Origin: Bacteroidales bacterium
GTDB lineage: Bacteria > Bacteroidota > Bacteroidia > Bacteroidales > JAADJA01
Reading direction: 5' to 3'
Assembly (NCBI GenBank): GCA_030596605.1
Contig: JAUVJI010000011.1
Span: 1-49,624 of the forward strand
Length of the DNA: 49,624 bases
The translations under genes and the position numbers were made by a program. Below, piece after piece: positions 1 through 7,419 of this stretch; the stretch's first letter is position 1, and every line of letters starts with the position of its first letter. The notes under the pieces were generated by a model. That model was not told the DNA's origin, did not search any database, and worked only from the letters and a program-made list of their open reading frames with translations.

Positions 1-1
1 A

Positions 2-97
2 CTTAAGGAAAGGATTTATAAGGGCATTGATGAAATAAACAATGAGCCTGTAATCTTTCGTTGGAAATATAAAATGGATGAAATTAAAGTTATTTGA
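2..97 (+). CDS. C-terminal tail of an upstream protein, possibly IS630-like transposase
   Basis: A frame open from the window edge ends at a TGA (95-97) and encodes about 31 residues, including the stretch EINNEPVIFRWKYKMDEI. A basic-aromatic ending of the kind 'EINxxPVxFxWK' resembles, from memory, the C-terminus of IS630-type DDE transposases. That family call is inference from a short tail. No clear terminal inverted repeat is visible in the following 30 bases. The next gene starts abnormally just after this stop, which would fit an insertion junction. Confidence 0.35.
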   Translation, partial: LKERIYKGIDEINNEPVIFRWKYKMDEIKVI

Positions 98-309
98 TAT
101 GATATATCAAGAACGAACTACTAGGCAATCAACAAAAGTCTAACGATTCTGATAAAAAATGGACAAAAAGACTAAGAGCTTTCTTATGTAAAATCATTAA
201 GTGTCTTTGTTGTACAAATATCCTAACAATAGTCTTCATTTTAACAACTGGCTTTCTCTTTTGTATTATTTATTACCTTACTGATCTTATTTTAAACAGA
301 AATTCAGCT

Positions 310-1236
310 TTGTACATAGTTGGAATACTATTTATAATTACCCTACCTTTCTATTTTTATGTATGTAAATTGAGCAAATTAAAAAATTCATTATTAAGTG
401 CGTATTTTACTATGCTTCTGGTATATTTGGGTGTTTTCTCGGTATACAATTATTATGAAATTGTGAAGGAAAAAATTGATAACAAAACTGTATATACTGC
501 CGGTTTTCGATCCTGGGATACAGAAGTAGTAATATCGGATATTAAAATTCAGTATTTCGATAAATATGGTCAATTTTATGAAATTGATAGTAACGTTATT
601 TATAATAGCACAATTTGGAAACGAAAAATATGGATAAACGGGACAGATACTGCAAAAGATACAACTGTTAAGGCAATATTTAATGAAACTGACAATACGA
701 TAACAATTAAAAAATGTGGAATAGCTATTAATCCCAATGTATTTAATGATGTAAAACCTAATGATTTTTATATTGAAGCTAGTTTTATATTAAAAGAAGT
801 AGAAAATGATGAAAATCCCTTTTACTCATCACAAATTTGCCTAATGGTACCAGCATATCAGGATCCTATAGATGAAAATAAATTTGAATTTACCAATCAA
901 ATCTATTTGGCATATGAATATTTTTATGAAGATTTTGCTTGGTCAAAGTTGCGAATTCCAGGAATTAACTACGACTTTTTAGATGAAGTATTAGAGAAAA
1001 GATTGCATAACAAACAAGATTCAATTATAGCAAGAGAAAATATAGCTTTTATATGTGATAGTATCCTAAAAAATGTAAATTCCGAAAGGAATTCAGAAAG
1101 GGTAAAATTATCAGCTTTATACTATAATAATCGATGTGTATACAGGATTATTAACAAAGACAATGGAGTAAGTAAAGCTTTGTTTGATTTTGACTTTTCA
1201 GAATATAAATCTTTTGTTGTTCCTGATTTTGATTAG
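310..1236 (+). CDS. Hypothetical membrane protein, 5' end unclear (frame open from 103)
   Basis: Function not recognised. The only usable start in frame is a TTG at 310, giving 308 residues. It begins with two hydrophobic segments (about residues 1-18 and 29-46), followed by a polar domain of about 255 residues rich in Asp, Asn, Tyr and Ile with no motif I know. The same frame stays open upstream to 103, where a TGA at 100-102 closes it. That extra 207 bases encodes a lysine-rich stretch and a further hydrophobic helix (NILTIVFILTTGFLF), so it looks like real coding sequence. It contains no ATG, GTG or TTG. The natural N-terminus therefore seems to be missing or starts at an unusual codon. 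The gene may be 5'-truncated by whatever lies to its left. Confidence 0.55.
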   Translation: MYIVGILFIITLPFYFYVCKLSKLKNSLLSAYFTMLLVYLGVFSVYNYYEIVKEKIDNKTVYTAGFRSWDTEVVISDIKIQYFDKYGQFYEIDSNVIYNSTIWKRKIWINGTDTAKDTTVKAIFNETDNTITIKKCGIAINPNVFNDVKPNDFYIEASFILKEVENDENPFYSSQICLMVPAYQDPIDENKFEFTNQIYLAYEYFYEDFAWSKLRIPGINYDFLDEVLEKRLHNKQDSIIARENIAFICDSILKNVNSERNSERVKLSALYYNNRCVYRIINKDNGVSKALFDFDFSEYKSFVVPDFD

Positions 1237-1249
1237 ACGAAATTTCCAA

Positions 1250-1675
1250 TCATTCCCGTATACCATGAATATTTTTCGAGAAAAAAGGCAAACTATCATA
1301 AACAATATTCACTTCATTCTCATTGATAAACTGGCCGCTCCATAACTGGCTTAGCGGCCCGTTGGCGAAAATGATTAAACTACCATTCGTATCCAACTCT
1401 GTCCAGATAGTTTGATCCTGAGCATAATTAATATCTACAAAGGCAAAATAACTGGGATATTTACTAACAATACCATTATAATAAGTTGTGTCACTGACTA
1501 AAATACCCTTTTGATCAGTTGTAGTAACTGTAGTAAAATAATAGTTTCCAAGATATTTTTTTGTATGATCAGAAACCATGTTGGTCGTACCATCACCACT
1601 ATTTTGTTTGGAGCAGGCTGCAAGTAAAATTATAACAGTGAAAAAAATCGAAATAAATACATTGCTGATTTTCAT
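1250..1675 (-). CDS. Small lipoprotein of unknown function
   Basis: 141 residues beginning MKISNVFISIFFTVIILLAAC: a short basic start, a hydrophobic stretch and the lipobox LAAC with Cys21. This is a signal peptidase II cleavage and lipidation site, so an envelope lipoprotein is predicted. The mature part (KYLGNYYFTTVTTTDQKG, then a beta-rich segment) resembles the small lipocalin-like or beta-sandwich lipoproteins common in Bacteroidota, but I cannot assign a family. A strong hairpin at 1711-1745 separates it from the large T9SS gene upstream on the same strand, so it probably has its own promoter. Its 3' end faces the rightward membrane gene across 13 bases. Confidence 0.7.
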   Translation of the reverse strand: MKISNVFISIFFTVIILLAACSKQNSGDGTTNMVSDHTKKYLGNYYFTTVTTTDQKGILVSDTTYYNGIVSKYPSYFAFVDINYAQDQTIWTELDTNGSLIIFANGPLSQLWSGQFINENEVNIVYDSLPFFSKNIHGIRE

Positions 1676-1710
1676 ATTTACCGGGGTTTAATGTTTAGTC
1701 ACAAAAACGA

Positions 1711-1745
1711 TAAAACCGGAATTCTATTATGGAATTCCGGTTTTA
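1711..1745 (-). terminator. Rho-independent terminator, 14-bp perfect stem
   Basis: Arms TAAAACCGGAATTC (1711-1724) and its exact reverse complement (1732-1745) enclose a 7-base loop. On the minus strand the stem runs into TTTTATCGTTTTT. It lies directly after the stop of the 1216-aa gene and before the start of the lipoprotein gene. Confidence 0.8.
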
Positions 1746-1780
1746 TTTTATGTTTTATTTTTTATTGAAAAATATCAATA

Positions 1781-4700
1781 CTATCTAAGAATAACCTTTT
1801 CAGTGAATATGCGTCCATTTGAACTAACCTGAATAAAATACATCCCCTTACCAAACATACCTAAATCAATTAAAAGGTTATGATTATTAAATAATGCTGT
1901 TGTACTATATATTTTGGCTCCCTGATTATTATAAATCGAAATGTCAGTTGCTCCCAATTTATCCGGAATCAGGATATTGATAATCCCATCTGTAGGATTG
2001 GGGAATATCTGAATATTCTCTTCACTTGCATTTTCAGTAATGTCAGTCATCATACCTATCATAACATTGTCGATGTAAAGGTTATTACCAAAATGATTGT
2101 ACGTTTCAAATGCTACCTGAATATTTCCCTGTCCAGCCCATGGAGTTAAATCAATGAAAATACAATCTGCACCCCAACCATATCCGCACCAATCCTCCTG
2201 AACAGCAGGTATAAAAGGATCTGTCATCAACTCATGCGTAGCAAACACACCGTTATTATCTTCACCTCCTTCGAATAACCTTGTCCAGTTATCTCCGCAA
2301 TTGTTTGAGATATAAACAATCAATGAATCGGTAACTGTATTGTGCCGTTTTGCATAAGCATGTTTGAAAGTCATATAAACATGGTCAAGTCCTTCAAAAT
2401 TCAATACAGGAGTAATTAACCTGTCACGCGGTCCGGGAGGAACAATGTAATCGAAGAAATTCAACCTGGCGGCATTATTTCCTGGTCCGTTCCCTCCTAT
2501 TGTAGCTACATCCCAGGTTACATTATAATCAGGATTTTCGATACTCCATGATTTTGCGTTCAGGTCACCCGATTCAAAATCATCAGAAAACGGCAGGCTA
2601 ATACCACCGATATTGATATAATCATCTTTGGTAAGGGAATTTGTTCCGGCATTGTTTGTTACTGCAAGTGTAACAGAATAAAAACCGGCTGCATTGAATT
2701 CTACTTCCGGATTTTGCGAATTCTGGTTCGTTCCGTTAACATAGCCTACTGTTGACGGATCAAAAGTCCACTGCCAGGCTGTTGGGCAATTGTTGCTCAT
2801 ATCGGTAAACTGAACTTCAACGCCAGAGCAGGTAATGGAATCGCTGGCAATAAAAAATACATCAGGCATTACAGTTTCACTTACCGTCATATAACCTGAT
2901 ATGGTTTCTGTATCTGTCCCTTCTTCATTGGTTACAGTTAAGGTCACATCGAAAGTTCCTTCATTTAAATATATTATTCCTACAGGATTTTTATCACTCG
3001 AAGTTGCGGGAGTTCCCCCTTCAAAAGTCCATTCCCAGGAAGTTGGAACACCAGCGGAAAGGTCAAAGAAATTCACCTCACAACCAACCGGCACAGAAGT
3101 TTCGCTGGATTCAAATCCGGCATCAGGTTCACCATGCCACATGGGTGACGACCACAAGCCTCTTCCATAAGTTCCTGCACGGATTACATCTTCTTCCGGG
3201 TTATCAGGATTATGATAAATTTCAATTTCATTGATTGAGGCATCCACAGGTAAACCATTACTGAACATTGTCCAGTCATTCATTGAAGCATCCCGGTAAT
3301 AAACCCCTGCATCCGATCCTACATAAATACCGTCAATACTGTTTTCATAAAATGCCAAAGAATTCATATTGATCTCAGGAAGGTTCCCTGTAATTTCAGT
3401 CCATGAAAATCCTTTATTATCAGAACGGTAAACTTTATTGCTGCGAGTAATAAAGACAACATCTTCATTGTAGGGATGAGCCTCCACATCAAATACATTT
3501 CCGGAACCCGGCAAATAGGTTGTAAGTGTTATCCAATCGGGATCTTCGTCCATAACATTATCGCTGCGATATAACTGACCGTTCCGGGCATAAAATAATA
3601 GATCAAAATTGGCCGGTGAGTATTCAACAACATCTATATCACCACCACCTTCTTCAGTTATTTTTTTCCAGGTAAAACTATTGGTTTTAACACCTTCTGC
3701 CCTCCAAATATTTTTAAAACCTCCAAACATGATCTCTGAGTTTCCTTCATGAAGACAGAAAGGAGTGATCCATCCTCCGCTTTCATTCATTCCATGTGCT
3801 CCATTTCCACCTACTTTATGCGAACTTCCATTGTTATACATCCTGAAAATATCACCAAAATATAATGTTGCATAAGAATAAGCCGGATCAGTATGATCAA
3901 AAGCACATTCCATTCCATCTCCGCCATAAGTGGTTTGCCAGTTATTATTTCCATAATAGGTCGAAGTACCGTTGTCCTGGTATCCATTGATCACTTTATT
4001 TTTATCAATTTTACATTGCCCGATCCTGTACACCTGGCTGATGGGAAGTCCATCGGTAATTTCAGGCCATGTAGTACCACTGTTTTCTGTATAATAAATT
4101 CCACCATCATTTCCGGCATATAACCTGTCATTGATGGGGTTGTATTCCAGCACATGTAGATCAGCATGAACGGCAGGAACACTGCAGTCGCCCCACCAAT
4201 GTGAGTTGATATCCCAGGTTACACCACCATCTACCGATTTAAAACAATTGACACCACCGGCATATATTACATCCCTGTCATTGGGATCAACAGCTACATC
4301 CAAATCGTACCATGCCTGACCACCCGAGCCGCCATAACATCCCCAGCTCATAATGTTTGGGGTTGTTGACATTTCGGTAAAAGAAGTGCCTCCATTTGTT
4401 GAACGATAAATTCCTTTGTATGAATCCCCATTTGATAAAAGACAATAAACATAATTAGGATCATCAGGCGTAACAGCGATAACCGACCTGCTTCCACCAG
4501 GCAACCCATTTGTGATCTGCTCCCATGAATCTCCTCCGTTTTGAGATCTGAAAAAGTTACCTCCACCACCGGCATAAAGAACATCAGGGTAACTTGGATT
4601 AAAAAGAATATCCTTATATCCTCCACTCTTAATTAAAGTCCAGTTTGCCCCGGCATCTGTTGTTTTAAATATTCCAGCAGAAGCAGCTGCATAGATCAAA

Positions 4701-5431
4701 TCAGGATTAGAGGGATGTTGTATCATCCGGCCTACTGTTGTAGTACCCATACCATTGTTCCACTGCTCCCATGATTCTCCTCCGTCAGTACTTCTGAATA
4801 CGCCCATACCTGCAGCATCACCTGCATCACGGTCGCCGGTTCCAATCAAAACATTATCAGGATCACTCCAGTTTACAATTATAGAAGATACACCCAAAGT
4901 AGGTAGATCATCGGTAGTGCTAATCCACTCAGCCGTGCTTGCATCATATTTCCAGCATCCGCCGGCAGGCGCTCCAATATAAAGAATATCAGGGTCAGTT
5001 GGATGAAAAGCAACTGAATTTATCCGGCCTAGTCCCTCATAACCTTTTGATGGAATAATAATGGGTCCCAGGTTTTCCCAATCCCCATCAGAATCCTTTG
5101 AACCAGGATTTTTTGCCAAATATTTTTGATATGCATTGAAAACTTTATCGGCTTCGTGCCTGGTTCCATCAGGGTAGATGTGTTTTTCTGTCCACCATTC
5201 CCAGCGTTTGAAAGGCTTCCAGCCACTTCCTTTGGTAATTTCACGATTTTTCCAGTAAGCATTAAACGCCTCCTGGACATCATAAAAATTTACCGATTGA
5301 TCTTGCATCATCTCAATCCAATGTGGATATTCCGAATAATCCTGCGGTGTGGATTTTAGATTACTCTGCGCGTAAATTGAACAAGACAGAATTAAAATAA
5401 TTGCTGTTGAAAGTATACCTCTTATTTTCAT
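1781..5431 (-). CDS. Secreted sortilin-like/PKD protein with T9SS sorting domain
   Basis: 1216 residues. A signal peptide ends near residue 21 (SCSIYAQ). An N-terminal region rich in Trp/Tyr (WKPFKRWEWWTEKH) is followed by a long beta-propeller region (about 120-770) with at least eight sortilin/BNR-type motifs such as FRSTDGGESW, FKTTDAGANW, YRSTNGGTSF and YRSDNKGFSW. Two PKD domains follow (about 775-855 and 862-945, cores SWEWTFEGGTP and AWQWTFDPS). Next is a jelly-roll 'choice-of-anchor'-like domain (about 950-1120, starting LPFSDDFESG). The last 75 residues form a T9SS type A sorting domain (IFPNPTDGIINI to TEKVILR). The family is secreted and surface-attached or released after the sorting domain is removed. 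Substrate is unknown; BNR propellers bind glycans or proteins. It appears monocistronic, with a promoter-like box at 5466-5473 and a strong terminator behind it. Confidence 0.85.
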   Translation of the reverse strand: MKIRGILSTAIILILSCSIYAQSNLKSTPQDYSEYPHWIEMMQDQSVNFYDVQEAFNAYWKNREITKGSGWKPFKRWEWWTEKHIYPDGTRHEADKVFNAYQKYLAKNPGSKDSDGDWENLGPIIIPSKGYEGLGRINSVAFHPTDPDILYIGAPAGGCWKYDASTAEWISTTDDLPTLGVSSIIVNWSDPDNVLIGTGDRDAGDAAGMGVFRSTDGGESWEQWNNGMGTTTVGRMIQHPSNPDLIYAAASAGIFKTTDAGANWTLIKSGGYKDILFNPSYPDVLYAGGGGNFFRSQNGGDSWEQITNGLPGGSRSVIAVTPDDPNYVYCLLSNGDSYKGIYRSTNGGTSFTEMSTTPNIMSWGCYGGSGGQAWYDLDVAVDPNDRDVIYAGGVNCFKSVDGGVTWDINSHWWGDCSVPAVHADLHVLEYNPINDRLYAGNDGGIYYTENSGTTWPEITDGLPISQVYRIGQCKIDKNKVINGYQDNGTSTYYGNNNWQTTYGGDGMECAFDHTDPAYSYATLYFGDIFRMYNNGSSHKVGGNGAHGMNESGGWITPFCLHEGNSEIMFGGFKNIWRAEGVKTNSFTWKKITEEGGGDIDVVEYSPANFDLLFYARNGQLYRSDNVMDEDPDWITLTTYLPGSGNVFDVEAHPYNEDVVFITRSNKVYRSDNKGFSWTEITGNLPEINMNSLAFYENSIDGIYVGSDAGVYYRDASMNDWTMFSNGLPVDASINEIEIYHNPDNPEEDVIRAGTYGRGLWSSPMWHGEPDAGFESSETSVPVGCEVNFFDLSAGVPTSWEWTFEGGTPATSSDKNPVGIIYLNEGTFDVTLTVTNEEGTDTETISGYMTVSETVMPDVFFIASDSITCSGVEVQFTDMSNNCPTAWQWTFDPSTVGYVNGTNQNSQNPEVEFNAAGFYSVTLAVTNNAGTNSLTKDDYINIGGISLPFSDDFESGDLNAKSWSIENPDYNVTWDVATIGGNGPGNNAARLNFFDYIVPPGPRDRLITPVLNFEGLDHVYMTFKHAYAKRHNTVTDSLIVYISNNCGDNWTRLFEGGEDNNGVFATHELMTDPFIPAVQEDWCGYGWGADCIFIDLTPWAGQGNIQVAFETYNHFGNNLYIDNVMIGMMTDITENASEENIQIFPNPTDGIINILIPDKLGATDISIYNNQGAKIYSTTALFNNHNLLIDLGMFGKGMYFIQVSSNGRIFTEKVILR

Positions 5432-5465
5432 CTTAAGTTGATTTATATTTATAATGAAAGTTGTG

Positions 5466-5473
5466 CAAAATTA
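5466..5473 (-). promoter_or_regulatory. Bacteroidota-type -7 box (TAATTTTG)
   Basis: Read on the minus strand this is TAATTTTG, an exact match to TAnnTTTG, 35 bases before the ATG of the 1216-aa gene. A TTTCG lies 19 bases further upstream where a -33 TTTG would be expected, an imperfect match. Confidence 0.45.
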
Positions 5474-5770
5474 TTGAAAGAAAATATTTAAACGAAATAA
5501 ATATTTAAATATCTGTAAAACTACTATGAATCAAGACAATCCTCATTTTAAAAGGGTTGCATTGTGGTTTGGCAGGTAAGGAAGGAAACGACAAATAAAT
5601 ACAAATACCCCCATAATTTAGGATCAATCTAAATTACAGTTTTATCTGCTCATCACAAAAAATTAATAACCAACACAAATTCAACCATTTAATTACATAG
5701 CTATTGTTTTTATAGAGAAATGCACCAAATATTTTTCCAGCAATGATATAAAACCTCTTTTATTTTTTTC

Positions 5771-5793
5771 TACATTTGACTGGTTGAACCAGT
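5771..5793 (+). promoter_or_regulatory. -7 box followed directly by a palindromic operator-like site
   Basis: TACATTTG (5771-5778) is an exact TAnnTTTG match. It is followed without a gap by ACTGGTTGAACCAGT (5779-5793), a palindrome perfect except for its central base. Transcription should start about 7 bases after the -7 box, which places the palindrome over +1. It could bind a dimeric regulator or form a 5' mRNA hairpin. No -33 TTTG is visible at the right distance. The box is about 130 bases before the ATG of the 498-aa gene. Confidence 0.45.
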
Positions 5794-5908
5794 GAGGAAA
5801 ATCAAATCGGAGCAAGGGTCGGTTCAATTAACCAGCAAGTATGCTTTTTTTTAGAACTATAACATACTATCAATTCAATTATTTATTCTCTAACTTAATC
5901 ATTTTCAC

Positions 5909-7405
5909 ATGAAAACAAAAATTATTTATGTTTTTGTGTTGGCTTTATTACCGGTGTTTTTATTTGCACAGGGCATTAAAGTCCAGCCGGGAACCAAAGT
6001 AACATTAAATTCAGGAAGCACATTAAAAATTATTAATGGTGGCGACCTGCTATTGGAGGATGATAATTCAAGTACACCATCCTTCCTGCAAAAAGGAACG
6101 GTCACATTTACGGGCGGCGGCCAGGCCGAAGTGGAGCAATACCTCACCAAGGATACCTGGCATATAGTGGCTTCACCGGTTAATGGAGGAACCATTGTTT
6201 CATATAAATGGATGTATTTGTATAAGTACCTTGAACCGACTGCGGCATTTCAATATCTGAATAAACCAATGACCACTCCGCTTAATGTGGGACAGGGTTA
6301 TTTTGTTTGGCCATATACAACCGATCCCAACGGAACCTTTCCCCCTTCTCCGGATTCGGCTGTGATTAAAGGTACACCCAATTACCAGGATGTAAATTTT
6401 AACCTGGTGTATACAGGTTCTTCCCCCAACCCAGGATGGAACCTTGTTGGTAATCCGTTTCCCTGTGCCATTGATTGGAATAACCACACTGATTGGAGCC
6501 GGACCAACGTTGATGCTACCATCTATGTTTACGACAATGGTTCAGGAGGTGGTACCAGTGGCAATTACAGGTTGTATAATTGGTTTACTGGAATAGGGCT
6601 ACCAGTAGGCAATGATGGTGTAATTGCTTCAACCCAGGGTTTCTGGCTTCATGCAAACGCAACCGGAGCTTCTGTAACCATACCTGCTTCCCAACGATTG
6701 CACAGCAATAAAACTTTTTATAAAACCTCTGATGAAGAATGGGATAATTTATTAAGGCTTTGTGTAAATCAGGAATCAGGTCCGTATGGATGCGAAGCTG
6801 TAATATTATTCTGGGATGAAGCAACAGGCCTGTTCGATAATGAATACGATGCCTGGTATATGGAAGGCCATGATGAAGCCCCCGCCCTTTATACCGTTGT
6901 TATGCAGGAAAACTACGCGATTAATTGTTTACCTTCGTATATTGACTATCCCATAGTCCCTTTGAATTTTTTCGCAGCACTGGGTGGCGAATTTACAATT
7001 TCAGCATCCAACATCGAAAGTTTTCCTTTCGACCTGCCCATCTGGCTTGAAGACAAAAAAGAAGACTATTTCCATAATCTGAAAGAAAACCCTGAATACA
7101 ACTTTATTTCCAATCCTATAGAAGATCCCTCAAGGTTTAACATACATTTTGAACCGCCAAGCGGAATGGAAGATATCCTTTACAGCAATATTCGTATTTA
7201 CGGCTGGCAAGATGCTATCTATGTAAAAATGCCGGAAAATCTGAAAGGTGAAATCTATGTGTATAACATGATGGGCGAGTTGGTTGATTCACAAACGGCC
7301 CTGCCTGAATTGAATATTTTACCTGTAAACCAGGATAAAGTTTACTATGTAGTGAAGGTAATTTCAGGACAAAAATTAGTAACGAAAAAAATATATATAA
7401 ACTAA
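5909..7405 (+). CDS. Secreted T9SS protein of unknown function
   Basis: 498 residues. The signal peptide MKTKIIYVFVLALLPVFLFAQ is cut near residue 20. A short repeat-like beta stretch follows (about 22-65: QPGTKVTLNSGSTLKI, GGDLLLEDD), resembling the beta-helix start seen in many Bacteroidota surface proteins. The central part has paired motifs VGQGYFVWP (about 132) and GWNLVGNPFPCAIDW (about 177), then STQGFWLHA (about 246). This layout is familiar from secreted T9SS proteins with no known enzyme activity. The C-terminus (about 425-498, IRIYGWQDAIYVKMP to KLVTKKIYIN) is a T9SS type A-like sorting domain. It lies 14 bases before the first tail-fibre-like gene and is probably cotranscribed with it. 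No catalytic motif is visible. Confidence 0.75.
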   Translation: MKTKIIYVFVLALLPVFLFAQGIKVQPGTKVTLNSGSTLKIINGGDLLLEDDNSSTPSFLQKGTVTFTGGGQAEVEQYLTKDTWHIVASPVNGGTIVSYKWMYLYKYLEPTAAFQYLNKPMTTPLNVGQGYFVWPYTTDPNGTFPPSPDSAVIKGTPNYQDVNFNLVYTGSSPNPGWNLVGNPFPCAIDWNNHTDWSRTNVDATIYVYDNGSGGGTSGNYRLYNWFTGIGLPVGNDGVIASTQGFWLHANATGASVTIPASQRLHSNKTFYKTSDEEWDNLLRLCVNQESGPYGCEAVILFWDEATGLFDNEYDAWYMEGHDEAPALYTVVMQENYAINCLPSYIDYPIVPLNFFAALGGEFTISASNIESFPFDLPIWLEDKKEDYFHNLKENPEYNFISNPIEDPSRFNIHFEPPSGMEDILYSNIRIYGWQDAIYVKMPENLKGEIYVYNMMGELVDSQTALPELNILPVNQDKVYYVVKVISGQKLVTKKIYIN

Positions 7406-7419
7406 AAAACTATAAAACA

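Larger units (their letters stand above)
5432..5908. other. Intergenic control region between divergent secreted-protein genes
   Basis: A 477-base gap between two divergently read T9SS genes. It holds one -7-like box for each direction (5466-5473 minus, 5771-5778 plus), a small perfect 7-bp hairpin (AATTTAG 5615-5621 with CTAAATT 5629-5635), and a 15-base palindrome at 5779-5793. A looser GGTT/AACC pair follows at 5821-5833. I see no tRNA and no convincing short gene. Confidence 0.6.

Noticed and set aside
1781-5431. Several long antisense and out-of-frame open frames inside the T9SS gene
   Set aside because: They lie wholly inside a gene with clear domains, have low-complexity translations and no recognisable start context.
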